Assembly (NCBI RefSeq): GCF_003254745.1
Contig: NZ_QKXH01000001.1
Coordinates: 310,001-374,000, forward strand
Direction of reading: 5' to 3'
Source: Flavobacterium aquariorum
Lineage (GTDB): Bacteria > Bacteroidota > Bacteroidia > Flavobacteriales > Flavobacteriaceae
DNA: 64,000 nt
In this document: piece after piece, positions 44,525 through 54,346 of the stretch
Position numbering within the stretch: the stretch's first letter is position 1
Layout: each line of letters begins with the position of its first letter
Position numbers and translations under genes: made by a program
Notes under the pieces: model-generated
The model's database searches: none
Told to the model about the DNA's origin: nothing
What the model saw: the letters and a program-made list of their open reading frames with translations, nothing else

Positions 44525-45046
44525 ATGGAAAACGAAATACTGCTTTCTGAAGAATTAATTTCTAATAAAATTTACTTTATTAGAAACCAAAAAGTGATGA
44601 TTGATGTTGACTTATCTGAGCTTTATAATATTGAAACTAAAAGATTAAACGAACAGGTAAAAAGAAACTTATCCCGATTTCCTGATGATTTTATGTTTCA
44701 ACTAACTGAAAATGAATTTCAGAACTTGAAGTCGCAAATTGCGACTTCAAGTTGGGGTGGAACTAGAAAGTTACCTTATGCCTTCACAGAACACGGTGTT
44801 CTTATGTTGTCTAGTGTTTTGAAAAGCGACAAAGCAATTCAAACCAATATTCAAATTATGCGGATATTCACCAAAGTGAGACAAATGCTTTTGGATACCA
44901 CTGATTTAAAAATAGATATTCTTCAGATTCAGAAAAAATTAGAAAATCACGACAAAAATATCGAGTTGGTTTTTTCCTATTTGGATGAATTGTCCGAGAA
45001 AAAAGAAAATGAGAAACCAAGAACAAAAATTGGTTACAAAAAATAA
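44525..45046 (+). CDS. ORF6N domain-containing DNA-binding protein
   Basis: 173 residues. The ORF6N domain is evident: YFIRNQKVMIDVDLSELYNIETKRLNEQ, FMFQLTENEFQNLKSQIATSS and RKLPYAFTEHGVLMLSSVLKS, followed by a charged helical tail ending KTKIGYKK. This domain is phage-derived and DNA-binding in known relatives. A 10-bp direct duplication (ATTTATGGAA at 44511 and 44521) creates a second ATG at 44515 that is out of frame. It lies between the PaaK-like gene and wecB and may be a passenger gene. Confidence 0.88.
   Translation: MENEILLSEELISNKIYFIRNQKVMIDVDLSELYNIETKRLNEQVKRNLSRFPDDFMFQLTENEFQNLKSQIATSSWGGTRKLPYAFTEHGVLMLSSVLKSDKAIQTNIQIMRIFTKVRQMLLDTTDLKIDILQIQKKLENHDKNIELVFSYLDELSEKKENEKPRTKIGYKK
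44725..44751. promoter_or_regulatory. Perfect 27-bp palindrome inside the ORF6N coding region
   Basis: CTTGAAGTCGCAA-a-TTGCGACTTCAAG, 13-bp arms, encoding the LKSQIATSS motif. It shares a 15-base core with the leader palindrome at 44485. Confidence 0.55.
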
Positions 45047-45052
45047 CATCAA

Positions 45053-46138
45053 ATGAAAATCACCATAGTCGCAGGCGCAAGACCCAATTTTATCAAAATT
45101 GCACCCATCATCAAAGCAATTGAAAAAAAGCAAAATGAAGGAGCAAACGTTTCCTATCGACTGGTACATACCGGTCAACATTATGATAAAAACCTAAGCG
45201 ATACTTTTTTTGAAGAATTAAATATTCCGAAACCCAACAGTAATTTAGATGTGAAAAGTGGTTCGCAAGCAGAACAAACCGGTGCCATAATGATAGCTTT
45301 TGAAAAAGAATTACTTCAAAATCCTTGCGATTTAGTTTTAGTGGTTGGCGATGTCAATTCGACGATGGCTTGCGCTATTGTAGCCAAAAAACAAAACATA
45401 AAAGTAGCTCATGTCGAAGCCGGAATTCGTTCCGGAGATATGACAATGCCTGAAGAAATCAATAGAATAGTTACCGACAGCATCACTGACTATTTCTTTA
45501 CCACCTCAACCTCAGCATCCGAAAACTTGCTAAAATATGGTGTTAACGAAACCAATATTCATTTTGTGGGCAATGTGATGATTGATACTTTATATCAAAA
45601 TCTAAACAAAATTTCCGCGCCACTTTTTTGGGATAAATTCCAATTGGAAAATGGAAACTATATCATTCTTACCCTACATCGCCCATCAAACGTGGATGAA
45701 GAACAATCTTTAATTCAATTACTCCAAGGCATTGATAAAATGGCTGATGACAAAAAAGTCATTTTCCCCATTCACCCAAGAACAAAAGCTATTTTGGGAG
45801 AAACAAATTTGAAATTGAAAAACATTCTTTTTGTCGAACCGCAAGGTTATCTAAATTTTATGTATCTCATCAAAAATAGTTTTGCTGTTATTACTGATTC
45901 TGGTGGAATTTCGGAAGAAACTACCGTTATGGGAATTCCTTGTTTTACAATGCGAAATAACACCGAAAGACCCGAAACACAAAGCATTGGAACCAATACT
46001 TTAGTAGGAACTTCAATCGAAAATTTGAAAAAATTATTTGAAGGATTTCTTAAAAATGGAAGAAAAAAAGCTGGAATTCCAGAACTTTGGGACGGAAAAG
46101 CCTCAGAGAGAATTATTGACATCCTGCTTAAAAAATAA
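45053..46138 (+). CDS. wecB: UDP-N-acetylglucosamine 2-epimerase (non-hydrolysing)
   Basis: 361 residues. GARPNFIKIAPI, HTGQHYD and DSGGISEE are the signature segments of this GT-B-fold epimerase, which interconverts UDP-GlcNAc and UDP-ManNAc. The product feeds surface polysaccharide assembly. It starts 6 bases after the ORF6N gene and its stop overlaps the start of the next glycosyltransferase by one base. Confidence 0.95.
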   Translation: MKITIVAGARPNFIKIAPIIKAIEKKQNEGANVSYRLVHTGQHYDKNLSDTFFEELNIPKPNSNLDVKSGSQAEQTGAIMIAFEKELLQNPCDLVLVVGDVNSTMACAIVAKKQNIKVAHVEAGIRSGDMTMPEEINRIVTDSITDYFFTTSTSASENLLKYGVNETNIHFVGNVMIDTLYQNLNKISAPLFWDKFQLENGNYIILTLHRPSNVDEEQSLIQLLQGIDKMADDKKVIFPIHPRTKAILGETNLKLKNILFVEPQGYLNFMYLIKNSFAVITDSGGISEETTVMGIPCFTMRNNTERPETQSIGTNTLVGTSIENLKKLFEGFLKNGRKKAGIPELWDGKASERIIDILLKK

Positions 46139-47322
46139 TGGAAGAAATCCTCATCATATCGAATTATTATCCGCCTGAAAAAGGTGCTGCTGCTAATAGA
46201 ATAGAGCAATTGGCTCTTAAATTAAATCAAAACAATTACAAAGTTTCCGTTCTTTGTCCTCTGGGAAATTACCCAAAAGGTGAATTATTTCCTGAATACA
46301 AAGGGAAATTTTCGGTAACGGAAAATCTTCAGAATATTACCGTCAACCGACTTTGGATCTACCCAAGTGTTAGTAAAAACATCTTCAAAAGAACGCTTTC
46401 GGTTTTGTCGTTTTCTACTATGCTTTTTTTCTATTTATTGTTCAAAAAAACACCACATAAAGTTGTCGTTCAATCGCCCCCTTTATTATTGTCGTATGTC
46501 TCAGTTTTAATTCTTTCGTTAATGCGAAAAAAGATAACCCTAAACGTTTCTGATTTATGGCCTTTGGCAGCTATTGAATTGAAAGCACTGAAAAATGGAA
46601 GTTTTTCACATAAAGTTTCTTTATTTTTTGAACGATTTATATATTCAAATGCAACTTTAATATTTGGTCAATCTAACGAAATTATCACTCACATTCATTC
46701 TTTTTTTCCAGAAAAAAAATGTCATTTGTACCGCAATTTTCCCGAACATCAGACAACGAAAATGTATTTTACAACCAATATAAATGAGCCCATAAAAATA
46801 TTTTATGCAGGATTGTTAGGCTTGGCACAAGGTGTTTTCGAATTATGCCAAAAAATTGAATTGCAAGATGTCAACATCGAATTGCACATTTTTGGCGATG
46901 GAGCTGAAAAATCACAAATCGAGGATCTTATCAAACTAAATCCTGAGAAAAAAATCTTCTTCCACGGAATGTTGGAACGCAATATTCTACACGAGAAACT
47001 AAAAACTTTTGATATTGCTATTGTTCCGTTGAAAACAAGAATTTACGGCTCTGTTCCTTCAAAAATATTCGAATACGGGGCATTGGGCTTTCCTGTGCTT
47101 TATTTTGGTGGTGGTGAAGGAGAAGCGATCGTGAAAGAAAATAATTTAGGTTGGGTTGCGCAAGTTGGAAATTTTGAAAGCTTAAATACTGCTTTAATCG
47201 AAATCTCAAAAACAGGGAAAGAACCCATTCAAATGATGAAAAAACAAATCTTTGAATATGCCAAAAATCATTTTAATCTCGATTTTCAAATTAATGACTT
47301 AATCAATAAAGAGGTGTTTTAA
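46138..47322 (+). CDS. Glycosyltransferase family 4 (WbuB-like)
   Basis: 394 residues, GT-B fold. MEEILIISNYYPPEKGAAANRI is the N-terminal motif of WbuB-like GT4 enzymes; the C-domain shows FGDGAEKSQIEDL and KIFEYGALGFPVLYFGGGEGE. It likely transfers an amino sugar during EPS or O-antigen unit assembly. Its 3' end overlaps the oppositely oriented sugar transferase by 4 bases. Confidence 0.87.
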   Translation: MEEILIISNYYPPEKGAAANRIEQLALKLNQNNYKVSVLCPLGNYPKGELFPEYKGKFSVTENLQNITVNRLWIYPSVSKNIFKRTLSVLSFSTMLFFYLLFKKTPHKVVVQSPPLLLSYVSVLILSLMRKKITLNVSDLWPLAAIELKALKNGSFSHKVSLFFERFIYSNATLIFGQSNEIITHIHSFFPEKKCHLYRNFPEHQTTKMYFTTNINEPIKIFYAGLLGLAQGVFELCQKIELQDVNIELHIFGDGAEKSQIEDLIKLNPEKKIFFHGMLERNILHEKLKTFDIAIVPLKTRIYGSVPSKIFEYGALGFPVLYFGGGEGEAIVKENNLGWVAQVGNFESLNTALIEISKTGKEPIQMMKKQIFEYAKNHFNLDFQINDLINKEVF

Positions 47323-48671
47323 TATGCTTTTTTGTCGCCTTTTACAGTATTATAAATGGTGCTGAAAATGATTTTAAAATCCAACAAAAGTGACCATTTT
47401 TCTATATAAAAAATATCATACCTCACCCTGTTTATAATGTCGTTGTCTGTTTCAACTTCTCCACGAAATCCTTTTGTTTGTGCCAAACCCGTTATACCTG
47501 GTTTTATAAAATGACGCACCATAAATTTATCGATACGTTCTGCATACATATTGGTATGGCTTACCATATGCGGCCTTGGTCCAACTACAGACATATCTCC
47601 CAATAAAACATTAAAAAATTGTGGCAATTCATCCATACTCGTTTTTCGGATAAACTTACCGACTCTTGTTATTCTTGAATCATTTTTGGAAACTTGTTCA
47701 ATATCTGCCAACTCATTTATTTCCATAGATCGGAACTTAAAACAATTAAATTCCTTGTTATTTAATCCATTTCTTTTTTGAACAAAAAATAATGATCCTT
47801 TGGAATCTAATTTAATAATAATGGCCAAAACAGGTGTCAACCACGACAATATACCTAATATGATTATTGTTGAAAAAAAAATATCAAAAACTCGTTTGAT
47901 AATTTTATGTAAGGATTCGTCTAGCGAAATTGTTCTTTGCGAAATTACTGGAATGTAATCATAATATTCGAAAACTGAATTTAAAGAAAGTAATTGCTTT
48001 TGATTTGGAATAAACTTAAGTGTTTTCAAATTATTATCTGCAAAAAATATAAAATCTTCTAGCTGCTTACTTGATAAATCAGTCACAGAACAATAAATTT
48101 CGTCTATTTTATTGTCTAAAATAAAAGAAAGACTTTCGTTTAGAAACTCAGATTTATGACTTTCCAAATCAAAAACTTTTATCAATTTATACCCATAATC
48201 TGGGTTTTCTTCAAAAAAATGCTGCAAAGGATTAGTGCTTTTTTCTTTGCCCACAAGAACCACTGTTCTAAAATTACCTCCAAATATAATTCGGTACTTT
48301 CTTAAAAAAAAATAAATAAATAATTTAAAACCAAGAACCAACACTACCGATTCTGTTGTGAATAATAGTATTGTAGATAAACTAAATCTCTCTGGGTAAA
48401 AATAAGCAAGTGCAAGACAACACGTTGTGAAAGCCACAGCTTGCTTCAAAGTACAGTTCAAAATAGCAATTACTTTGGTGTATCTATAGACCTCGTAAAA
48501 ACCTAAATTGGCGGCAATAATAAACCATGCACAACTGATAAAAAGAGCGTAAAAGTCTTGAAAAACAGGAATACCCGAAAAATATGCAGCAAGGAAATTG
48601 ATAATTATCAAGTCCAAAATGCGAGAAAAGGGTCGGATGTAACCTGAATATCTTCCTGTTTTAGCTTTCAC
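47319..48671 (-). CDS. Undecaprenyl-phosphate sugar phosphotransferase (initiating glycosyltransferase)
   Basis: 450 residues. Four or five N-terminal membrane segments and a CoA-binding-like domain precede the bacterial sugar-transferase domain: KRVFDIFFSTIIILGIL, FVQKRNGLNNKEFNCFKFRSM and QFFNVLLGDMSVVGPRPHM. This is the WbaP/WcaJ-type layout that starts repeat-unit synthesis by moving sugar-1-phosphate to undecaprenyl phosphate. One base overlaps the upstream decarboxylase. Confidence 0.92.
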   Translation of the reverse strand: MKAKTGRYSGYIRPFSRILDLIIINFLAAYFSGIPVFQDFYALFISCAWFIIAANLGFYEVYRYTKVIAILNCTLKQAVAFTTCCLALAYFYPERFSLSTILLFTTESVVLVLGFKLFIYFFLRKYRIIFGGNFRTVVLVGKEKSTNPLQHFFEENPDYGYKLIKVFDLESHKSEFLNESLSFILDNKIDEIYCSVTDLSSKQLEDFIFFADNNLKTLKFIPNQKQLLSLNSVFEYYDYIPVISQRTISLDESLHKIIKRVFDIFFSTIIILGILSWLTPVLAIIIKLDSKGSLFFVQKRNGLNNKEFNCFKFRSMEINELADIEQVSKNDSRITRVGKFIRKTSMDELPQFFNVLLGDMSVVGPRPHMVSHTNMYAERIDKFMVRHFIKPGITGLAQTKGFRGEVETDNDIINRVRYDIFYIEKWSLLLDFKIIFSTIYNTVKGDKKAY

Positions 48672-49654
48672 TAATTAATATACTTAGAAAAATCTTTATG
48701 TTCCTCTTTGGATAATTCTTCTTTGGATAATGATTTGAAATAATCATACGTTATTTTCATTCCTTCAGCACGATTTACTTTGGCTTCCCAACCCAGTAAT
48801 TCTTTCGCTTTAGTAGTATCTGGCTGACGTTGCAAAGGATCATTTACAGGTAAAGGGAGATAAACCACTTTTTGATTCGTTCCTGTTAATTTTATAATCT
48901 CCTCTGCAAAATCTTTGATGGTGATTTCATCGGGATTGCCAATGTTTACCGGATATACATAATCCGAATGCAATAATCTAAAAATTCCTTCTACTTGATC
49001 ATCTACATAACAAAATGAACGTGTTTGCATTCCGTCTCCAAAAATAGTCAAATCTTCTCCACGAATGGCTTGTCCGATAAAAGCAGGGATAACACGTCCA
49101 TCATTAAGTCGCATCCTTGGTCCGTACGTATTGAAAATTCGAACAATTCGAGTTTCTACTCCATGAAAGGTATGATACGCCATCGTGATAGATTCCTGAA
49201 AACGTTTGGCTTCGTCATACACTCCTCTTGGTCCAATTGTATTTACGTTTCCGTAATATTCTTCGGTCTGTGGGTGAACTAGAGGGTCTCCATACACCTC
49301 GGATGTAGAGGCTATAAGAATTCTTGCTTTTTTTACTCTTGCCAGACCTAATAAATTATGTGTTCCCAACGAACCCACTTTCAAGGTTTGAATTGGAATT
49401 TTAAGATAATCTATAGGACTTGCTGGTGAAGCAAAATGCAAGATATAATCAATCTTTCCGGGAACATGTACAAACTTTGTAATGTCATGATGGTAAAATT
49501 CAAAATGCTCTAATTTGAACAAATGCTCTATATTTTTTAAATCACCCGTGATGAGATTATCCATTCCTATTACATGATAACCTTCTTTGATAAAACGATC
49601 ACATAAATGAGATCCCAAAAATCCTGCCGCTCCGGTGATAAGTATTCTTTTCAT
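48671..49654 (-). CDS. UDP-glucuronate decarboxylase (UDP-xylose synthase)
   Basis: 327 residues, short-chain dehydrogenase/extended type. [14 protein letters not shown] is the NAD-binding loop; TSEVYGDP, the YDEAKR catalytic Tyr/Lys pair and [22 protein letters not shown] are typical of UDP-glucuronate decarboxylases. It makes UDP-xylose (or UDP-4-keto intermediates) for surface glycans. Coupled to the sugar transferase by one overlapping base. Confidence 0.9.
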   Translation of the reverse strand: MKRILITGAAGFLGSHLCDRFIKEGYHVIGMDNLITGDLKNIEHLFKLEHFEFYHHDITKFVHVPGKIDYILHFASPASPIDYLKIPIQTLKVGSLGTHNLLGLARVKKARILIASTSEVYGDPLVHPQTEEYYGNVNTIGPRGVYDEAKRFQESITMAYHTFHGVETRIVRIFNTYGPRMRLNDGRVIPAFIGQAIRGEDLTIFGDGMQTRSFCYVDDQVEGIFRLLHSDYVYPVNIGNPDEITIKDFAEEIIKLTGTNQKVVYLPLPVNDPLQRQPDTTKAKELLGWEAKVNRAEGMKITYDYFKSLSKEELSKEEHKDFSKYIN

Positions 49655-49832
49655 GGTTGATATATACTACTGTAATTAACTTTTGTAATACGCGCAAATG
49701 TACTAAAATATTTTACCATTTAATTTACTGATAAATGATTAAGCACTAAACATTTCGCCATCAAATCATGTTTAATTAGATTTCAAAAACCACACTATCG
49801 ATCAAAAAAATTATATTTGGTCAACTTTAAAC

Positions 49833-49840
49833 TATTTTTG
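49833..49840 (+). promoter_or_regulatory. -7 element of the divergent glycosyltransferase gene
   Basis: TATTTTTG 20 bases before the TTG start at 49861; a second exact match, TATATTTG, lies at 49812-49819. Confidence 0.6.
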
Positions 49841-49860
49841 TCCCAATAAAATTAGCAATT

Positions 49861-50937
49861 TTGAAAGTTGTCCATGTAATTGAAGCATTAGGAGGAGGCG
49901 TTTATACTTATTTTAAAGACTTGTCCTTTTATTTTGGAGATGATAAAGTAGTAAAAGAGATATCTACTACCATTATCTATAGTGGAAATCGTAAAGAAAT
50001 CGATCCTGAAAAAATTGAATCTCAATTTTCAAAAGGGGTATCGTTGATCAAAATAAATATGGTTCGCGATTTTTCACCAATTCAAGATTTTAAATCCATT
50101 CTTCATTTACGAAAAGAACTTCAAAAACTAAATCCAGATGTCATTCATCTTCACTCTTCAAAAGCTGGTGTTTTAGGAAGGATTGCTTGTTTTTTATTGT
50201 TCAAAAGAAAAAAAATATTTTATACCCCGCATGGTTACTCTTTCCTTAGAACTGACATTTCAAATTTGACAAAAAAAACATATTGGTTAATTGAAAAAAG
50301 TTTTCAGCAATTATTTGGCGGTGTAACAATTGCATGTGGAGACACGGAATATGAAATCGCAAAAAAAATCGGAAAATCAATGTTGATTCGAAATGGCATC
50401 AATATTGAAGAGGTTAGACTACAGCATTTAAAAACTCAAAACCAAATCTTAACAATTGGGATTGTCGCCAGAATTACCACTGCCAGAAACCCAGAACTAT
50501 TCAATGCGATTGCGTTGCGTTTTCCTGACTTTAATTTTGTTTGGATAGGAGACGGTGAATTAAATTCAACATTAACAGCACCCAATATAAGAATTACAGG
50601 TTGGTTCATGGATAGAAATGAAGCGTTGAAAGAACTCAATACCATAGATATTTATATTCAAACCTCTCTTTGGGAAGGACTCCCTATCGCCGTTTTGGAA
50701 GCAATGGCTATGAAAAAACCAGTTCTAGCAACCAACGTTATAGGCAATAAAGACATCATTTTCCATAATGAAACTGGCTTTCTTTTTAATGAAATTGAAG
50801 AACTTGATTGCTTTCTAGAACTATTAAAAGACGATAAAACTCGAAATCAATTTGGCGATAATGCCTTAAAAAGATGTAATGATTTATTTGATAAAAACAA
50901 GAATTTTACAGCTCTTGCTGCTCTTTATCAACACTAA
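49861..50937 (+). CDS. Glycosyltransferase family 4
   Basis: 358 residues beginning with TTG at 49861, kept because MKVVHVIEALGGGVYTYFKDL is the typical GT4 N-terminus and a -7 box is well placed. The C-domain has GIVARITTARNPELFNAIAL, WIGDGELNSTL and TSLWEGLPIAVLEAMAMKKP. GT-B fold, retaining; role in EPS unit assembly. Its last 32 bases overlap the convergent O-antigen-ligase-like gene. Confidence 0.88.
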   Translation: MKVVHVIEALGGGVYTYFKDLSFYFGDDKVVKEISTTIIYSGNRKEIDPEKIESQFSKGVSLIKINMVRDFSPIQDFKSILHLRKELQKLNPDVIHLHSSKAGVLGRIACFLLFKRKKIFYTPHGYSFLRTDISNLTKKTYWLIEKSFQQLFGGVTIACGDTEYEIAKKIGKSMLIRNGINIEEVRLQHLKTQNQILTIGIVARITTARNPELFNAIALRFPDFNFVWIGDGELNSTLTAPNIRITGWFMDRNEALKELNTIDIYIQTSLWEGLPIAVLEAMAMKKPVLATNVIGNKDIIFHNETGFLFNEIEELDCFLELLKDDKTRNQFGDNALKRCNDLFDKNKNFTALAALYQH

Positions 50938-52222
50938 CTTTTTGTTGCAACCAATAACTTCCAAAAATTGACAACCAAAGCCCACTAAAAGCGATACCGT
51001 CAAAACGCAACAAAAAATCATCGGTGAGATTGGAAGTGAAGAAAAGGAAGAAAAAAGAAAGTACTACTGTGTTTTTTAAACTACACCCCAAATAGCCAAT
51101 TGTAAAAATATAAAGCAACACAACGAAAGGGCCCAATATTCCAAATTTGATTAAAAAATCAAGAAATTGATTGTGCGTTGGAAATTCATATTTTGCCAAA
51201 AAATGCTGATTTGTTTGCTTGTAATATTTGACTAATTCTGGTTTTCCATCTGATGCGCCCACACCAAAAAGAATATTTTTTTTTGCAAGTTCCCAACCTG
51301 ATTTCCAGATAGAAACTCGAGTTACAAGGGAATTAAATACTTTGGCTTCAGGATTCTCAATTTCGTCAAGCTTCCCCACTTTATCCATATAAGCAAAGGT
51401 TACCGACGAATATTTCTCTTTCATATAGGGGTTATTTTGAACAAAAATGTAAAGTATGCCACCCAATACAAAGATTAAAACTACTAAAGTCCCGATTACT
51501 TTTTCAAAATTGAATTTACGAATCCCTTCGCCGAAAAAAACCAATGCAAACCCAACAAATACATTAAACAAAGCCATTCTTGTATTAACAAACAGCACAA
51601 AGAAAAAGGAAAGTACAAAAACTAAAATACTCCCCATTTTAAGTAATCCCTTTTCATGTAACCGAAAGGAATTAAAAACAAAAAAAAGACAGCTAATCGA
51701 TACAAAAGCCAAATGCATATTTAGTGCCGGTGCATGAATACCAATGCTGTTCGAAAACTCATATCCCATTTCCCATAAATCATTACCTTTTAAATATTTA
51801 TAAATCAATTCAGGATAACAAATAATGAATCGGATGAAGAAAAAAAATATAATTCCAGTGGTTATCACACTATAAAATCTAAGAATTTTTAGAAATTGAA
51901 TCCTTTGATAGTTTCCCAAAATAAATAACGAAAAAACAAGAAGTGAACTATATTTTTCTAATGATTTTAACCCTTTAGAAAAAGAATCATTGTTCCAAAA
52001 CATTACTATTTCCAGTAGTAATGGAGACGCAATAAGTAATACTAAAATCAAGGATTGTTTGGAATAATTTAGCTTTTTAATAAAAACCAAATTAAAAACT
52101 GCAAATAGTATAATCAACAAAGTACAGGGTTTTCTAAAAATCATTGTAATGGCCAATACTGCCAGAAAACCGTTGACTATTTTATTAAAGTTTTTTTCTG
52201 AAATGGTCATAATATAATGCAT
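50906..52222 (-). CDS. O-antigen ligase/polymerase-like membrane protein
   Basis: 438 residues with about ten to twelve membrane segments and a large periplasmic loop, the pattern of the Wzy_C/RfaL family (VRIWKSGWELAKKN-like, with FGVGASDGKPELV and PTHNQFLDFLIKFGIL typical of this group). It either polymerises repeat units or attaches them to a lipid. An ATG at 52210 would shorten the 38-base overlap with the next gene. Overlaps the plus-strand GT4 by 32 bases at the 3' end. Confidence 0.82.
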   Translation of the reverse strand: MHYIMTISEKNFNKIVNGFLAVLAITMIFRKPCTLLIILFAVFNLVFIKKLNYSKQSLILVLLIASPLLLEIVMFWNNDSFSKGLKSLEKYSSLLVFSLFILGNYQRIQFLKILRFYSVITTGIIFFFFIRFIICYPELIYKYLKGNDLWEMGYEFSNSIGIHAPALNMHLAFVSISCLFFVFNSFRLHEKGLLKMGSILVFVLSFFFVLFVNTRMALFNVFVGFALVFFGEGIRKFNFEKVIGTLVVLIFVLGGILYIFVQNNPYMKEKYSSVTFAYMDKVGKLDEIENPEAKVFNSLVTRVSIWKSGWELAKKNILFGVGASDGKPELVKYYKQTNQHFLAKYEFPTHNQFLDFLIKFGILGPFVVLLYIFTIGYLGCSLKNTVVLSFFFLFFTSNLTDDFLLRFDGIAFSGLWLSIFGSYWLQQKVSVDKEQQEL

Positions 52223-53246
52223 AATAAATTAGAGGAAAAACACCTATTTTGTGTCGAACTGCCGACCCTAAATCAGGTTCGAAAACACCTTGAACAATGA
52301 AAAATGCAAACAAAATAAGCAATATCCAAAGTTCCTTTTTGTGCGTATCTCTCGCTGCAATACATCTGGAAAATCGCACAAGCAGAATGTAAAACAAAAA
52401 AAGCTGCCAGATAACAAAAACCAATATCTGAGGAGAAAAAATATACTTGAATCCGTTGACCGGAACATTTACTGAAAAAAAACCGTATACAATGCCAATC
52501 GTTTCTCCATACCATGTATCTGGTTTTACTGGAGATATAATGCTGGAATTTGCATCTACACCGCTTAATCTAGTATTATTTACCACTTCTCTACTGATTT
52601 CAGAGAAATAATGCCCTGTTACCAGTCCATAAATTAAGGATAAAAATATGGCTATTACTATTCCGTAAAAAACAGTCATCAATGTCCTACTCTTAAAATT
52701 TACACCGCTTATCCCATACATTACAACAGCAATAATCGGAATCAGAAAAAAATAAGGGCGATATAAAACACCAAAAAGTGCCAGCAAAAATAAAGATGAA
52801 AAAAGCGCTGTGCGAAACGAAATCTTCTCATTTAAGAATAAAAAAACAATCAGGGAAACAAACAAATACGTAATAAATTCTTTCGAAGGCATCGACATAA
52901 AAATGGCTATCATCAAGATTCCCAGATAAACAAGTATGTTTTTTATATTTAATTTTTGGAAGTCAGTTGGAATTCCAATTTTATACAGCACATACATCAA
53001 AATGGGAAATTGAATCAATCCAACTATTGAAAAAGGCAAATACCGCAACCCTGTAATTTTATAAAATAAAATAGTAAGTGGATAACTCCCAAAAAATCCA
53101 ATTTCATTGCCCTTGTCAAGTGCAATAGTAACTGCATCATAAAAAAATCGTTTCGGCAAAACATAGAATGCAAGAACCGTTACCAATAAATTGAGTACAA
53201 ATAATACAATAAAAGTCGCTGTACTTCTTTTGATCAAAACTTGCAT
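52185..53246 (-). CDS. EpsG-like multi-pass membrane protein (candidate polymerase)
   Basis: 353 residues from the ATG at 53246 (MQVLIKRSTATFIVLFVLNL), which leaves 2 bases after the upstream stop; the longer frame would overlap it by 19. About ten hydrophobic segments and no catalytic motif. In EPS clusters such proteins are EpsG or Wzy-type polymerases. I cannot distinguish polymerase from transporter. Confidence 0.75.
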   Translation of the reverse strand: MQVLIKRSTATFIVLFVLNLLVTVLAFYVLPKRFFYDAVTIALDKGNEIGFFGSYPLTILFYKITGLRYLPFSIVGLIQFPILMYVLYKIGIPTDFQKLNIKNILVYLGILMIAIFMSMPSKEFITYLFVSLIVFLFLNEKISFRTALFSSLFLLALFGVLYRPYFFLIPIIAVVMYGISGVNFKSRTLMTVFYGIVIAIFLSLIYGLVTGHYFSEISREVVNNTRLSGVDANSSIISPVKPDTWYGETIGIVYGFFSVNVPVNGFKYIFSPQILVFVIWQLFLFYILLVRFSRCIAARDTHKKELWILLILFAFFIVQGVFEPDLGSAVRHKIGVFPLIYYALYYDHFRKKL

Positions 53247-53248
53247 AA

Positions 53249-54337
53249 TTATACTATTGTTTGGCACAAATGTAGGTGTTTATCAACCATAATTTGAATG
53301 TCATATTGCTCTGCTCTTTTTAAACATGAATCTACAATTTCTTGATAATACGTTTCATTAGTCATTAGTTTTTCGATTGTATTGGCTAAATCCCTTGCGT
53401 CTCCTAGTTTGAATAAAACACCCGCATCTCTAACTATTTCTTTCAAACCTGGCACGTCTGAAGCCACAAATGGTTTCCCTGAAGCCATTCCTTCAATACT
53501 CGATAAAGACAAACCTTCATGTCTTGAAGATAAAACAACCACATCGGCTGATTTTAATAATCTTGGCACATCCATTCTTAATCCTAAAAATACAACACGA
53601 TCCTGCAGTTGAAGTTCTTCAACCAACTTCTCACTTTTTATTTTAAGGATACCCTCTCCCACCAAAATAAGCTTTACGCTTTCGGGCAAATACTTTAAGG
53701 AATTAATTATTGTTTCTTGGTCTTTTTGTTTATCGAATCGTGCAACCTGTATCATCACAAAATCATGAGAACTAAAAAGATTAGAGATTTCATTTTTAAA
53801 ATACGGTTTTGCCGCATGGATTTTTTGTAAATCAATCCCATTTTCAATAACAACAAATTTAGATGCTTTTAAACCTGTATAATTAATAAATGTATTTGAA
53901 ATTTCATTTGAGACACAGATTACTCTATCATAAAATCGATAAAAAAATCTATCAAATACAGCAATCAAACGATTCTCTAATCTTGGATTTGTCGAGTTGT
54001 GTTCTGTTATTATTAATTTTATTTTGGAAAAAGACAAAATTTTTGCCAAAACGACCCAATATTGAGATGGAAATAAATGTACGTGAGCTATATCGTATTT
54101 TTTTAGATACGGAATCAATTTAAAAACCAGCATCGGATTATAGACCGATTTTAAACCCAAAGAATAAATCGAACAACAACCTGTTTCTTCCAAAGCATTC
54201 ATAAAAGGACTTGAAGCACCATTTAACAGCAATAGGTCAACTTCAATTCCTTTAGATTTATAAATAGGGATAGTATCCAGAAGTAATTTCTCGGCGCCTC
54301 CAGATGCTAAACTATTTATAATATGTACTACTCTCAT
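53249..54337 (-). CDS. Glycosyltransferase family 4
   Basis: 362 residues. MRVVHIINSLASGGAEKLLL is the GT4 N-terminus; QVARFDKQKDQETIINSLKYL, LVGEGILK and SSRHEGLSLSSIEGMASGKP with the C-terminal donor-binding loop are classic. It adds a sugar to the growing lipid-linked unit. Compact operon: the upstream flippase ends 9 bases before it. Confidence 0.9.
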   Translation of the reverse strand: MRVVHIINSLASGGAEKLLLDTIPIYKSKGIEVDLLLLNGASSPFMNALEETGCCSIYSLGLKSVYNPMLVFKLIPYLKKYDIAHVHLFPSQYWVVLAKILSFSKIKLIITEHNSTNPRLENRLIAVFDRFFYRFYDRVICVSNEISNTFINYTGLKASKFVVIENGIDLQKIHAAKPYFKNEISNLFSSHDFVMIQVARFDKQKDQETIINSLKYLPESVKLILVGEGILKIKSEKLVEELQLQDRVVFLGLRMDVPRLLKSADVVVLSSRHEGLSLSSIEGMASGKPFVASDVPGLKEIVRDAGVLFKLGDARDLANTIEKLMTNETYYQEIVDSCLKRAEQYDIQIMVDKHLHLCQTIV

Positions 54338-54346
54338 TCTTGAATT

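Noticed and set aside
44525..45046. Prophage remnant
   Set aside because: Only the ORF6N domain is phage-like; neighbours are polysaccharide genes and no integrase or att site is seen.
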